In this document: positions 35,495 to 44,812 of the stretch, piece by piece | Position numbering within the stretch: position 1 is the first letter of the stretch | Layout of the letters: each line of letters opens with the position of its first letter | Assembly: GCF_002858805.1 (NCBI RefSeq) | Contig: NZ_PJZI01000040.1 | Location: 1 to 47,123, forward strand | Length of the DNA: 47,123 nucleotides | Direction: 5' to 3' | From: Chimaeribacter arupi | GTDB taxonomy: Bacteria > Pseudomonadota > Gammaproteobacteria > Enterobacterales > Enterobacteriaceae | Position numbers and translations under genes: made by a program | Notes under the pieces: generated by a model | Database searches by the model: none | What the model was told of the DNA's origin: nothing | The model's input: only the letters and a program-made list of their open reading frames with translations

Positions 35495-37555
35495 TTAAAG
35501 CTGTTGGGCGGCGTTATAATTTAATTTGACTTTAATCAGCATCTTAATCTTTTTATACATATTGATGATGCTGCTGAATTTTCTTTTTGCGATAAACATC
35601 TCCCCACGTGGGAGACTTTCCAGATAATTCACGGCGGCTTCTGCGGTAAGGGGTTTACCGGAAACAGGGTGAATATAACTGGGGTAACGGATCAGAGCCT
35701 GATATACCAATTCATCCAGTGTGATTCTGCGTGTACGCCGGGAACATGGGTATTCATCCTGGGTTAACCCCCAACCGGCGTAGAACGGGATCCCATAGCA
35801 TGTCACCGGTTTGCCGTGCATCAGGGCTTCGAAACCGGCCAGTGATGTCAGGGTATGTACTTCATCTGCTGCCCGGATACAGTGAATAATATCGGCATCC
35901 AGCACCATTTCATTAGCCCAGCACGCCACATCCTCTGCGGCGATGGCACCTTTGCGGTTACCGGCCAACACATCCGGGTGCGGTTTATAGAGGATGTAAG
36001 CGTCTGGGTTACGTTCCCGCACTGTACGCAGTAAGGCGCTGTTACTGCAGATCCCTACGGTTCCGGTCAGGATAGAAGCGTCATCCTCAACCTGTCCCGG
36101 CACCAGCAACAGCCGTTTGCCGGCTGCTGCTGCCGGCCGTGAGAAGGCAGCACCCAGGTTGTATTTACTCAGGCGGGCTGCCAACAGACGGTGGCGGAGC
36201 GCAGCTGCCCGCTCACACTGCTGCTTTGTCAATGCACTACGGTTCAGCAGCGTTTCAAGATCACTTGGACGGGTAGCATCGTAATAGATGCCGCACTTAT
36301 CCAACACCAGCGATAAGGGGGGATGCAGATGAGAACCCAGCCCGGCAGAACGCAGGAAGCCATCCTCCATGCGCCAGACTGGTAACGCCGGATCGTGCGC
36401 GGCATTCTGCCACTGACGCTCCCCTTTAATGCCCCACACAACAGCGGCAGTGGCTCCTGCCGGCGTTGGGCTGAAACGCAGCCGGTTATCTGCTGTCTGT
36501 AAAAACGGTGACAAAATGGCCCGCTTCCACATCGACATGCCTGGCGCAACCAGTGTCCCTTGCCGTGCGCGGCAATGATCACGCGCCATACCCAGCCACG
36601 TCAGCAACTCATTCAGCGTGCCTGATTTGCCGCTTTGGGGATCGAGATAGCGGCTGTAGCGCAGATAGGCGGCAGCAAAAAGGTCGGTCAGGGTTGCCCG
36701 GCCACGGCGGAGGGATAAAGATGAAGCTTGGGGATGGCGATCGTCCGTCAGCCCCCAGCCGGCATACCATGGCAGCCCAAAACACGTGACGGCTTTTCCG
36801 GCCAGGAGTGCTTCAAACCCATATTGGGACGTTACCGCATACACCCGGCTGACATGCTGAAGCAGAGAGTAAGGGCTGGCATTGCAGGTCAGCAGCGTAA
36901 CACGTGGGTGCTGTTCAGCGGCCTTACGGGCAGCCTCAGCCAGATAGCCGGCTTTTTTGCCGTGCAAGACATCCGGATGCACTTTGACCCAGATCGCCGC
37001 CTCCGGATGCTCTTCCAGGGCCGCCTCCAGCATCCGGGAAAATGCCTCCGGCCCCGCCCCGCCATAAGCGACGGCCTTATCCCCAAAGGTCTGATCAACC
37101 ACCAGAACTATATCGCCTTCAGGCACCACACCGCTGTAAGGCGGGGCCTGATTGTATTTGGAGATGTCAAGCCGGGTAATGGTTTCTATTGCCGCATTGG
37201 CCTGCGGATACAGCACCGCGTTGCCTGGCTGGTCCTGGATCAGGTATTCCAGCGTACTGGGTTGGGCGGCATCGTAATAGATCCCTGCCTGATCCACTAC
37301 GATGGAGTATGGCGGGCTTCCGGCGACGCCTAATCCGAGTGAACGGATAAATCCATCCTCAAGCCGCCACACCGGCACGCCCCGGCGGCGGGCTGCAGCT
37401 GCCGCCTTATGCCCGCTGGGGCGATGCCCCCAAACGGCAACAGCGGTGACCGAAGCCGGGATCTGCCGGTGACATGCCAGCTTGACGACCCCTTCCGGCA
37501 GGAGCTCTTCAAGATGGGGAATACGCGCAATACCTGCCGAAAAGATGCCGATCAT
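35495..37555 (-). CDS. kpsC: Capsule poly-Kdo transferase KpsC
   Basis: A 686-residue protein made of two tandem related transferase modules, as in KpsC (about 675 aa). Module 1 has [20 protein letters not shown] near 62 and [20 protein letters not shown] near 238; module 2 repeats these as [20 protein letters not shown] near 393 and [20 protein letters not shown] near 578. It extends the beta-Kdo linker started by KpsS. AAGGAGAGGGG precedes the ATG at 37555. It follows kpsD by 9 bp, so the two are co-transcribed. Confidence 0.95.
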   Translation of the reverse strand: MIGIFSAGIARIPHLEELLPEGVVKLACHRQIPASVTAVAVWGHRPSGHKAAAAARRRGVPVWRLEDGFIRSLGLGVAGSPPYSIVVDQAGIYYDAAQPSTLEYLIQDQPGNAVLYPQANAAIETITRLDISKYNQAPPYSGVVPEGDIVLVVDQTFGDKAVAYGGAGPEAFSRMLEAALEEHPEAAIWVKVHPDVLHGKKAGYLAEAARKAAEQHPRVTLLTCNASPYSLLQHVSRVYAVTSQYGFEALLAGKAVTCFGLPWYAGWGLTDDRHPQASSLSLRRGRATLTDLFAAAYLRYSRYLDPQSGKSGTLNELLTWLGMARDHCRARQGTLVAPGMSMWKRAILSPFLQTADNRLRFSPTPAGATAAVVWGIKGERQWQNAAHDPALPVWRMEDGFLRSAGLGSHLHPPLSLVLDKCGIYYDATRPSDLETLLNRSALTKQQCERAAALRHRLLAARLSKYNLGAAFSRPAAAAGKRLLLVPGQVEDDASILTGTVGICSNSALLRTVRERNPDAYILYKPHPDVLAGNRKGAIAAEDVACWANEMVLDADIIHCIRAADEVHTLTSLAGFEALMHGKPVTCYGIPFYAGWGLTQDEYPCSRRTRRITLDELVYQALIRYPSYIHPVSGKPLTAEAAVNYLESLPRGEMFIAKRKFSSIINMYKKIKMLIKVKLNYNAAQQL

Positions 37556-37564
37556 CCCCTCTCC

Positions 37565-39238
37565 TTACAGCGTCAAAATAACTTTGGCGGCGACGGCAAT
37601 CTGGTAAATGATGGTCGAGATACCGCGGGTGACTTCAATGCTCTTCGATTCAAACTTCGGCAGTACCATCAGCTCATCGCCCGGTTGCAGGGTGTCGACA
37701 TTGTCGGCGTCATCCGCCTCGCCGTTCTGATGGATAACGATGACCTTCGCGTTGCCTTTTTTCTGGGTGAAGCCCCCCACCTTGGCGATGTAGTCATCCG
37801 GCGACAGCCCTTTCTGCCAGGCCACCGCGTTCGGGAACAGCACTTCGCCGTGCACCATCACCAGTGAGGTGCGCTCCGGGATGTTGATGATGTCCCCATC
37901 TTCCAGGATCACCTGGTCAAGGGTGTTTTCATTCAGCACCACCGCGCCCTTGGGCACCACGTTGCGCGCCTTGGCCACAAAGCGGCTGATCAGCTGCGCC
38001 TCCTGCATCCGCAGGTTGGCCTCTTCAGAGGTCGCGGACTGGGCCGAGAGCGACGCCTCCTCCAGCTTCTGCAACGACAGGTTGAGCATCTCTTTCTGGC
38101 GCTCCGCCACCGAGCGGCGGAACAGCTGGATGGCGTTCAGCTGCGACATGTTATTGGCGCGGATCTGGGCCAGCACCTGGCGCATGGTGGCCCCGTACGG
38201 CAGCACCACGGCGTGTTCGCCGGAGTGCGCGCCCTCGATGCGCACCTGGATCGTCCCGGCGTAGCGGTCAGCACTGACGATCAGCTGGTCGCCGTCCTGC
38301 AGGGAACGGCCGCTTGCCTGGCTGAGCGGGTAGTACTCGCTGCGTTTGACGGTGCCCTGCTGGCGGATAATGGTCATGTGGGTGGCACCCGGTTTCGGGC
38401 GCGCCCAGCTCAGTGCCTCGCTGACCGGCAGTGAGCCGTCACGGAACTCAAAGTCATAGCTGTTGAACACCTCGCCCTGCACGCTGACGGTGTGCTGGCG
38501 CGGGCCGACCACGATCACGTCACCGTCGGCGAACTGTGACAGGCTGAGGTTGCCGTTCAGCAGGAAGTCATACAGGTTGATGTGGTTGCGCACGCGGTTG
38601 CCGCGCTTGACCTCGATGTCAACATAACTGCCGCGCTCGGTGTCCACCCCGCCTGCCTTGCTCAGGTAAGAGAGCAACGAATCGGAGGCGACGCCGCCAT
38701 ACAGGCCGGGGTTATTGACATAACCGGTGACAAACACCTTGACCGGCTGCGCCTGCACCAGCGAGGCATAGACGTTGACGTTGGCCTGATAGACCTCTTT
38801 CACCTTGCTGGTGACCAGGCTGTTGAGCTGGCCGTTCGGCGTGCCGGCGACTTTCATCGGGCCGACGTTCGGCAGGAAGATGTTGCCTTTCGGGTCCACC
38901 GCCAGGCTGCCCTCAAAGTTGAAGGCGCCCCAGAGCCGCACCTGGATCTGGTCGCCCAGCCCAATCACATAACCGGGGTTGAACCCGATGCTGCTGGCGC
39001 TGTTGCCGCCGCTGCCGCTGAAGATCTGGGCGCCGAACATGCGGCTGGCCGGGGCCGGGACAACCGGTGCCGGGGTGTCGTCAAACTGGTTGTTGCCCGC
39101 AGGCTGGGCGGTCTGGCCGCTTATTACCTGCGGCAGCGGGGCCGCGCCGGTCAGGCTCGGGTCGGCGGTCAGGGAGATCGCCTGGGCCTGGGCCAGCGGC
39201 AACATCAGGCTAAGAATCACGGTGTTAAACAGTTTCAT
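37565..39238 (-). CDS. kpsD: Periplasmic/outer-membrane polysaccharide export protein KpsD
   Basis: A 557-residue exported protein (E. coli KpsD 558 aa) with Sec signal MKLFNTVILSLMLPLAQAQA, a polysaccharide export (Poly_export) domain starting near residue 95 (YVIGLGDQIQVRLWGAFNFE), several SLBB domains (VFVTGYVNNPGLYGGVASDS near 185; VSVQGEVFNSYDF near 255; VMVHGEVLFPNAV near 460) and a coiled-coil region near 385-420. It forms the outer-membrane part of the capsule exporter with KpsE. ATG 39238 is chosen for the signal peptide; the ribosome-binding site is weak. Confidence 0.95.
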   Translation of the reverse strand: MKLFNTVILSLMLPLAQAQAISLTADPSLTGAAPLPQVISGQTAQPAGNNQFDDTPAPVVPAPASRMFGAQIFSGSGGNSASSIGFNPGYVIGLGDQIQVRLWGAFNFEGSLAVDPKGNIFLPNVGPMKVAGTPNGQLNSLVTSKVKEVYQANVNVYASLVQAQPVKVFVTGYVNNPGLYGGVASDSLLSYLSKAGGVDTERGSYVDIEVKRGNRVRNHINLYDFLLNGNLSLSQFADGDVIVVGPRQHTVSVQGEVFNSYDFEFRDGSLPVSEALSWARPKPGATHMTIIRQQGTVKRSEYYPLSQASGRSLQDGDQLIVSADRYAGTIQVRIEGAHSGEHAVVLPYGATMRQVLAQIRANNMSQLNAIQLFRRSVAERQKEMLNLSLQKLEEASLSAQSATSEEANLRMQEAQLISRFVAKARNVVPKGAVVLNENTLDQVILEDGDIINIPERTSLVMVHGEVLFPNAVAWQKGLSPDDYIAKVGGFTQKKGNAKVIVIHQNGEADDADNVDTLQPGDELMVLPKFESKSIEVTRGISTIIYQIAVAAKVILTL

Positions 39239-39260
39239 GGCGTGCTCGCGGTAGTCGTTA

Positions 39261-40421
39261 TTAGTCCCGGTGGTCATCAATCACTGCCAGCAGCAGTTTG
39301 ATGGTGCCGAAGAGTAAGCAGCAGATCAGCAACAGGCTGATGATCAGGTAAGGGCTGTTGGGGTAGGTCGACTCTTCCGGCATCTGCGGCGAGCTGATCA
39401 CTGACAGCACTTTCAGCTTGCGCGCGCTTTCAACGCGGGTTTTCTCAATCGAGGTGAGCGCCAGCTTGTAAAGGTCGGTGTCAAACGCCACCCTGGCTTT
39501 GATGGCTTCGAAGTCCACCGCCATGGTGTTGAGCTGGCGGCCGTCCGGCGCGGTAATTTTGCTCTGCTCCGCCTCAATCTGTGCCGAGAGCGACGCCAGC
39601 GCATTGCGGGCGCTGACCACCTGCGGGGTATCCTCACGCAGGTAGGTCAGCAGGTTGCGCAGTTCCGCTTCCATCTGGATTTTCTGGCCGGTCAGGGTAT
39701 TCACCAGGGCGCTTGCCGCCTGGGCCTGGGCACCGGGGTCCAGAATGCTGTTGCTGTTCTGGTAGGCCAGCAACGCGGCGCGGCTGGCGTCCAGGCGGCT
39801 GCTGGCTTCATGCATCTCTTTCTCAGCAAAGGCCAGCTGGTCACGGGCGATCCGGTGGGACAGCTCGTTAATGAAACGCTCGGACTCCCTCAGCACCGCC
39901 TGGTTAAAGCGCTGGGCGAACTCCGGGGTAAAGCCCTCGGTGGCGATGGTCAGCAGGCCGGTTTTATCGTCAAACGTGACGCTGATGCGGTTGCGGTAGT
40001 ACTCCAGGAAGCGCTCACGCGGCAGCTCTGCCGGCAGGTGGTAGAAAATATCCCAGCCGCTGGCGCCAAAGGCCTGATGGAAATTGAGCTGCTTGTCGAG
40101 GAGCGCCAGCATATCCGGCGAGTTGATATAGGCTTTTAAATAGAGCGCATCCTCGGCGGTACTGGTCGCCCCTGCCCCCAGCAACAAGCCGACGTTGACG
40201 CTGCTGCCGTTGATATCATCGGAACGTTTAACGGCAACCGTGGATTCACTCTGGAAGCGCGGCTGGCTGAACAGCACCAGATAAATAATCAGCAGCGCCA
40301 GCGGCGCAATAATGATGATTTTTGCCAGGTGGCGATGCAAAAAGGCCAGGTTGACAGCCTGCCGTAACCGTCGGGCCAGTTGCCGGCCCGGCATCGCAGC
40401 TTTTACGTTATTCATTAACAT
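39261..40421 (-). CDS. kpsE: Inner-membrane polysaccharide co-polymerase/export protein KpsE
   Basis: A 386-residue Wzz/PCP-type protein (E. coli KpsE 382 aa) with one N-terminal membrane helix (about 36-52, IIIIAPLALLIIYLVLF), a large periplasmic domain with long heptad-rich helices (about 165-330, e.g. QLAFAEKEMHEASSRLDASR) and a C-terminal helix (about 358-378). It links KpsMT to KpsD. ATG 40421 or ATG 40415 (MNNVKAAMPG) could start it; neither has a clear ribosome-binding site. It lies 119 bp after kpsF and 22 bp before kpsD. Confidence 0.93.
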   Translation of the reverse strand: MLMNNVKAAMPGRQLARRLRQAVNLAFLHRHLAKIIIIAPLALLIIYLVLFSQPRFQSESTVAVKRSDDINGSSVNVGLLLGAGATSTAEDALYLKAYINSPDMLALLDKQLNFHQAFGASGWDIFYHLPAELPRERFLEYYRNRISVTFDDKTGLLTIATEGFTPEFAQRFNQAVLRESERFINELSHRIARDQLAFAEKEMHEASSRLDASRAALLAYQNSNSILDPGAQAQAASALVNTLTGQKIQMEAELRNLLTYLREDTPQVVSARNALASLSAQIEAEQSKITAPDGRQLNTMAVDFEAIKARVAFDTDLYKLALTSIEKTRVESARKLKVLSVISSPQMPEESTYPNSPYLIISLLLICCLLFGTIKLLLAVIDDHRD

Positions 40422-40540
40422 GAGGGGTCATCATTTTTATTAAGGGGCGTGGCGTGGTGCCATTATCACGCGCGTTATCCCCCTGCAACACAGGGGTTAT
40501 CGCGCAAAAATGGGCGTTATTCGAGTAATTAGCTGAATTT

Positions 40541-41524
40541 TTAATCAAAAATCCGGATGAGCCCCACCACATCCCGCCCCTCGCCGGTGACCAGCAGCGC
40601 GGAAATACGCGCCTGCTGCATCAGCCGTTCGGCATCCGCGATCATGGTGTCCTGCGGCAGGGTGATTGGGTCTGAGGTCATGATGTCGCGGGCGGTGCAG
40701 GTGTCGAGGCCGCTGCACTTCGCCAGCGCCCGGCGCAGGTCGCCGTCGGTGATGATGCCCACCAGCCGTCCGGCCTCGTCATTCACGGCCACCATGCCCT
40801 GGCAGCCGCCGGTGATCTCCTGAATCACCTCACGGAAGGTGGCGGAGGCCTGCACCTGCGGCACAGTGGTCTGCATCAGGTCAGCCACGCGGGTCAGCAG
40901 GCGGCGGCCCAGCGAGCCGCCGGGGTGGTAGCGGGCGAAATCCGTGGGCTGGAACTGCCGCTGCTGCATCAGGGCGATGGCCAGCGCATCCCCAATCGCC
41001 ATCGTCAGCGTGGTGGAGGTGGTCGGCGCGAGGTTATTCGGGCAGCTTTCGCTCTCCATCATCAGCTCCAGCACCGCGTCAGCATGGTGCGCCAGGGTGG
41101 AGTTGCCGACATTGGTCAGGGCGATGATGCGGTTGCCGAACGCTTTCAGCGACGGGATCAGCTTCAGGATCTCATCGGTTTCGCCGCTGGCGGAGATCAG
41201 GATCAGCAGGTCATACGGGGTAATCATCCCCAGATCGCCGTGGAAGGCTTCCGCCGGATGGATAAAGAAACTGGGCGTGCCGGTTGAGGCCAGCGTCGCA
41301 GACATTTTGCGCCCCACGTGGCCCGATTTTCCCATTCCCGACAGAATGACATGCCCTTTGCATTGGCTCATCAGCGCCAGCGCCTTTTGATAGTGCGCCG
41401 GGTCAATATGCTCCGCCAGCTTGTGCAGGGCGTCCGCCTGTTCATTCAGCGTGCGTTTAATGGAGGCGATATTATCAGGCGGCGCAACATCGTCGGGGAG
41501 TATGGAAAACAGCGTATCAGACAC
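40541..41524 (-). CDS. kpsF: D-arabinose 5-phosphate isomerase KpsF
   Basis: A 327-residue isomerase converting ribulose 5-phosphate to arabinose 5-phosphate, the first step to Kdo. SIS domain (about 40-180: SGMGKSGHVGRKMSATLAST, PAEAFHGDLGMI, SASGETDEILK) followed by two CBS domains (about 205-327). It starts with GTG (41524), preceded by AAGG eight bases away. First gene of kpsFEDCS; the RcsAB-type box lies ~145 bp upstream. kpsU (CMP-Kdo synthetase) is absent here, so KdsB probably supplies CMP-Kdo. Confidence 0.94.
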   Translation of the reverse strand: MSDTLFSILPDDVAPPDNIASIKRTLNEQADALHKLAEHIDPAHYQKALALMSQCKGHVILSGMGKSGHVGRKMSATLASTGTPSFFIHPAEAFHGDLGMITPYDLLILISASGETDEILKLIPSLKAFGNRIIALTNVGNSTLAHHADAVLELMMESESCPNNLAPTTSTTLTMAIGDALAIALMQQRQFQPTDFARYHPGGSLGRRLLTRVADLMQTTVPQVQASATFREVIQEITGGCQGMVAVNDEAGRLVGIITDGDLRRALAKCSGLDTCTARDIMTSDPITLPQDTMIADAERLMQQARISALLVTGEGRDVVGLIRIFD

Positions 41525-41897
41525 GTGATTAACCTTAACCGGTAATAAAATGACAAAGGCAGCGGGCTGCCGGAATAGCGCGAATGGGTAAAATAACGCC
41601 TCAAAAAAAGGGGACTTAACTAAAACGCTGCCTATTTATCATATGAAATAAATGAACACAATAAATTTAAGATTATTCTTAGCTTACGTACAATTTTCAT
41701 CCAAATGTAACCTGAAATTACCCCATGTAACCTTACTTCTTCAGATTAACGCTTTCTTAACGCAAATTACCCACGCCGTTATTGGGCTTTCCGGCAAACC
41801 ACCCGATTAACAGCTATAATTTAAGGTGCCGGCACGTTATTTCACCTGAGGGTGAATACGGTGGCCGGGGCTTGTTTATTTATCACCGGAGGTAACA
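41525..41897. promoter_or_regulatory. kpsF-ybiI divergent control region
   Basis: This 373-bp AT-rich region is without a gene. It contains the RcsAB-type box for the capsule operon (41668-41681) and two direct copies of ATGTAACCT (41705-41713, 41725-41733) exactly 20 bp apart. On the kpsF side a TTGTGT / TAAATA pair with a 17-bp spacer follows the Rcs box. Confidence 0.65.
41668..41681 (-). promoter_or_regulatory. RcsAB-type box upstream of kpsF
   Basis: On the - strand TAAGAATAATCTTA, close to the RcsAB consensus and one base different from the box upstream of kpsM. It lies ~145 bp before the kpsF start, just ahead of a plausible promoter. Confidence 0.7.
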
Positions 41898-42164
41898 ATG
41901 GCCAGTGGTTGGGCACAAGATGGTGCCGTTCAGGATCAGATTGATTCGACCGTGGATGATGCGGTGCAACGCGCCCGGCAGGCGCTGGGGCACGGCGACA
42001 GTGAGAAATTCTGCCAGGAGTGCGGCGAGCCGATCCCGGAAGCGCGGCGGCAGGCGTTGAAAGGCGTACGTTACTGCGTGCAGTGCCAGGCTGAGCTGGA
42101 CAAAGCCGCGCAAGACCATGCCGGGTATAACCGCCGCGGCAGTAAAGACAGCCAGTTACGTTAG
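41898..42164 (+). CDS. ybiI: DksA/TraR-type zinc-finger protein YbiI
   Basis: An 88-residue zinc-finger protein nearly collinear with E. coli YbiI (88 aa): start MASGWAQDGAVQDQIDST, four zinc cysteines at 39, 42, 60 and 63 (FCQECGEPIP...YCVQCQ), and the conserved C-terminus GYNRRGSKDSQLR. It lacks the long coiled coil of DksA. The function is not established; family members may touch the RNA polymerase secondary channel. GGAGG precedes the ATG. Confidence 0.94.
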   Translation: MASGWAQDGAVQDQIDSTVDDAVQRARQALGHGDSEKFCQECGEPIPEARRQALKGVRYCVQCQAELDKAAQDHAGYNRRGSKDSQLR

Positions 42165-42374
42165 GCGGGCCGGGCCACCGGCCCCCGCCCCTTACCGATT
42201 ATGTTTCCTTATCATTCCCTCCTCTGCCCTCTCCCGCTTTTTTTCGCGGAATAACGCCTTTTGCCCTGGAAAAGTTACCGTTTAGTAGCAAACTAAAAGC
42301 GTTATTGTTAATAAACGCACGTTAATTCCTCAAAACAGTGCTTATCCTGTCCCCATGCACCACCAGAGAACACC

Positions 42375-42391
42375 TGCACCGTTTTAGTGCA
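42375..42391. promoter_or_regulatory. NtrC binding site 1
   Basis: TGCACCGTTTTAGTGCA, one mismatch from the palindromic NtrC consensus TGCACC-N5-GGTGCA. It overlaps the next site by four bases and lies ~85 bp upstream of the sigma-54 promoter. Confidence 0.85.
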
Positions 42392-42404
42392 CCCTGATGG
42401 TGCA
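42388..42404. promoter_or_regulatory. NtrC binding site 2
   Basis: TGCACCCTGATGGTGCA, a perfect match to the NtrC consensus TGCACC-N5-GGTGCA. Confidence 0.92.
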
Positions 42405-42475
42405 ATAACGCCCCTGCCGGGCTGTTTTAGGAGAGAGTGCGAAAAATCCTATTGCTTTTCAATAACTCGAAAAGT

Positions 42476-42491
42476 TGGCACGATTCTTTCA
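42476..42491 (+). promoter_or_regulatory. Sigma-54 promoter of glnHPQ
   Basis: TGGCAC-GATTC-TTTCA, with the invariant -24 GG and one mismatch in the -12 element (TTTCA for TTGCA). It is very like E. coli glnHp2 and lies 61 bp before the glnH ATG. Confidence 0.88.
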
Positions 42492-42552
42492 TGGCAGGGC
42501 GTGAAATATAAGAATTGGCTATTACCCCCCGGCCTTACATAAGGAACTTTCC

Positions 42553-43305
42553 ATGAAGTCACTGTTACGTTCATACGCAAAAAGTTCGCTGGTTGCCCTG
42601 TCACTGGCGTTCGCGTTTTCCGCACACGCAGCCGATAAATTGATTGTCGCCACGGATACGGCTTTCGTGCCGTTTGAGTTTAAACAGGGCGACAAATATG
42701 TCGGGTTTGACATCGACCTCTGGGACGCCATCGCCAAAGAGCTGAAGCTGGACTATAGCCTGAAGCCGATGGATTTCAGCGGCATCATCCCAGCCTTGCA
42801 GACCCACAACGTTGACCTGGCGCTGGCCGGCATCACCATTACGCCGGAGCGTAAAAACGCCATCGACTTCTCTGACGGCTACTACAACAGCGGCCTGCTG
42901 GTGATGGTGAAAAATGACAACACCGCGATTAACGGCGAGAAAGATCTGGCCGGGAAAGTGGTGGCCGTGAAGAGCGGCACCGGCTCGGTGGATTACGCGA
43001 AAGCCAATATCAAAACCAAAGACCTGCGCCAGTTCCCGAACATCGACAACGCTTACATGGAGCTGGCCACCGGCCGGGCGGATGCGGTGCTGCATGACAC
43101 CCCGAACATCCTCTACTTCATCAAAACCGCCGGCAACGGCCAGTTCAAAGCGGTAGGCGACTCGATCAAAGCCCAGCAGTACGGCATCGCGTTCCCGAAA
43201 AACAGCGACCTGCGCGAGAAGGTCAACGGTGCGTTGAAAACCCTGCGTGACAACGGCACTTACAACGAGATTTACAAAAAATGGTTCGGCACCGAGCCTA
43301 AATAA
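42553..43305 (+). CDS. glnH: Glutamine ABC transporter periplasmic binding protein
   Basis: A 250-residue solute-binding protein (E. coli GlnH 248 aa). The signal peptide ends A-H-A-A-D near residue 27; the mature domain begins [19 protein letters not shown] and has the SBP family 3 signature ([15 protein letters not shown]). It delivers glutamine to GlnPQ. AAGGA precedes the ATG. Expression under nitrogen limitation is supported by the sigma-54 and NtrC sites upstream. A hairpin after its stop separates it from glnP. Confidence 0.97.
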   Translation: MKSLLRSYAKSSLVALSLAFAFSAHAADKLIVATDTAFVPFEFKQGDKYVGFDIDLWDAIAKELKLDYSLKPMDFSGIIPALQTHNVDLALAGITITPERKNAIDFSDGYYNSGLLVMVKNDNTAINGEKDLAGKVVAVKSGTGSVDYAKANIKTKDLRQFPNIDNAYMELATGRADAVLHDTPNILYFIKTAGNGQFKAVGDSIKAQQYGIAFPKNSDLREKVNGALKTLRDNGTYNEIYKKWFGTEPK

Positions 43306-43333
43306 GGCCGGCGCCCCACCGTTAAGCAGTTTC

Positions 43334-43358
43334 CCGGCAGCACCCGCTGCCGGTTTTT
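43334..43358 (+). terminator. Intercistronic hairpin between glnH and glnP
   Basis: CCGGCAGC-ACCC-GCTGCCGG followed by TTTTT, inside the operon. It could act as a partial terminator or mRNA stabiliser that keeps the binding protein more abundant than the membrane components. Confidence 0.75.
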
Positions 43359-43372
43359 CCAGGAGATGAGTC

Positions 43373-44029
43373 ATGCAGTTTGAATGGAGCGCCATCTGGC
43401 CCGCTCTCCCCCTTTTGCTCGAAGGCGCGAAGATGACCCTGTGGATTTCGGTCCTGGGGTTGCTGGGCGGCCTGATTATCGGCGTGATCGCGGGCTTTGC
43501 CCGTGCTTATGGCGGCTGGCTTTCCAGCCACATCGCGCTGGTGTTTATCGAGCTTATCCGTGGTACGCCGATCGTGGTGCAGGTGATGTTTATCTACTTC
43601 GCCCTGCCGATGATGATCCCGGTGCGTATTGACCCGTTCAGTGCGGCGGTGGTGACGATTATCATCAACTCCGGCGCTTATATCGCGGAGATCACCCGCG
43701 GCGCGGTGCTGTCTATCCATAACGGCTTCCGTGAGGCCGGGCTGGCGCTGGGCCTCTCCCGGCGTGACACCCTGCGTTACGTGATTGCCCCGCTGGCGTT
43801 GCGCCGCATGTTGCCGCCGCTCGGCAACCAGTGGATTGTCAGCATCAAAGATACCTCCCTGTTTATTGTGATCGGTGTGGCTGAACTGACCCGTCAGGGC
43901 CAGGAGATCATTGCCGGGAACTTCCGCGCCATGGAAATCTGGACGGCGGTGGCGGTGATCTACCTGATCATCACCCTGGCCCTGAGCTTCATCCTGCGCC
44001 GGCTTGAAAGAAAACTGAAAATCATATGA
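43373..44029 (+). CDS. glnP: Glutamine ABC transporter permease
   Basis: A 218-residue permease (E. coli GlnP 219 aa) with five membrane helices and the EAA loop near residue 120 ([20 protein letters not shown]), plus the amino-acid-permease start [25 protein letters not shown] precedes the ATG. Its stop overlaps the glnQ ATG by four bases. Confidence 0.97.
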   Translation: MQFEWSAIWPALPLLLEGAKMTLWISVLGLLGGLIIGVIAGFARAYGGWLSSHIALVFIELIRGTPIVVQVMFIYFALPMMIPVRIDPFSAAVVTIIINSGAYIAEITRGAVLSIHNGFREAGLALGLSRRDTLRYVIAPLALRRMLPPLGNQWIVSIKDTSLFIVIGVAELTRQGQEIIAGNFRAMEIWTAVAVIYLIITLALSFILRRLERKLKII

Positions 44030-44748
44030 TCGAATTCAAAAACGTCTCCAAGCATTTCGGCAAAACCCAGGTGCTGCATGACATTGACCTGAAGATTAAC
44101 CAGGGCGAAGTGGTGGTGATTATCGGGCCGTCCGGCTCCGGGAAATCCACCCTGCTGCGCTGCATCAACAAGCTGGAAGAGATCACCTCCGGCGATCTGG
44201 TGGTTGACGGCCTGAAAGTCAACGACCCGAAAGTGGACGAGCGCCTGATCCGCCAGGAAGCGGGCATGGTGTTCCAGCAGTTTTACCTGTTCCCGCACCT
44301 GACGGCGCTGGAGAACGTGGCGTTCGGGCCGATCCGCGTGCGCGGGGCCAACAAGGCAGATGCCGAGAAACTGGCGAAAGAGCTGCTGGGTAAAGTCGGG
44401 CTGTCTGAGCGCGCCCACCACTACCCGTCTGAGCTGTCCGGCGGCCAGCAGCAGCGCGTGGCGATTGCCCGTGCGCTGGCGGTGAAACCGAAGCTGATGC
44501 TGTTTGATGAGCCGACCTCCGCGCTGGACCCGGAGCTGCGCCACGAGGTGCTGACGGTCATGAAGGATCTGGCTGAAGAGGGCATGACGATGGTGATCGT
44601 CACCCACGAGGTGGGGTTCGCCGAGAAAGTGGCCTCACGCCTGATCTTTATCGACAAGGGCCGCATCGCCGAGGATGGCGAACCGCACGCCCTGATCAAC
44701 AACCCGCCAAGCGACCGCCTGCGCGAGTTCCTGCAACACGTTTCCTGA
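44026..44748 (+). CDS. glnQ: Glutamine ABC transporter ATPase
   Basis: A 240-residue polar amino acid ABC ATPase, same length as E. coli GlnQ. Walker [10 protein letters not shown] (34-42), Q loop near 85, signature [15 protein letters not shown] near 135, Walker [15 protein letters not shown] near 156 and switch His in IVTHEVGF near 193. It drives glutamine import through GlnP. Last gene of the operon, followed by a terminator. Confidence 0.97.
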   Translation: MIEFKNVSKHFGKTQVLHDIDLKINQGEVVVIIGPSGSGKSTLLRCINKLEEITSGDLVVDGLKVNDPKVDERLIRQEAGMVFQQFYLFPHLTALENVAFGPIRVRGANKADAEKLAKELLGKVGLSERAHHYPSELSGGQQQRVAIARALAVKPKLMLFDEPTSALDPELRHEVLTVMKDLAEEGMTMVIVTHEVGFAEKVASRLIFIDKGRIAEDGEPHALINNPPSDRLREFLQHVS

Positions 44749-44769
44749 GCCTCTGTCCGGAACGTTTGG

Positions 44770-44794
44770 CGGCGGGCGTCCTGCCCGCCGTTTT
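44770..44794 (+). terminator. Terminator of glnHPQ
   Basis: CGGCGGGC-GTCCT-GCCCGCCG followed by TTTT, 21 bp after the glnQ stop. Confidence 0.8.
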
Positions 44795-44812
44795 CCTGCC
44801 CTGCCCCGCTTT

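Larger units (their letters stand above)
42165..42552 (+). promoter_or_regulatory. glnHPQ nitrogen-control region
   Basis: This 388-bp region is without a gene and holds two NtrC sites and a sigma-54 promoter for glnHPQ (separate entries). Nothing else was recognised. Confidence 0.8.
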
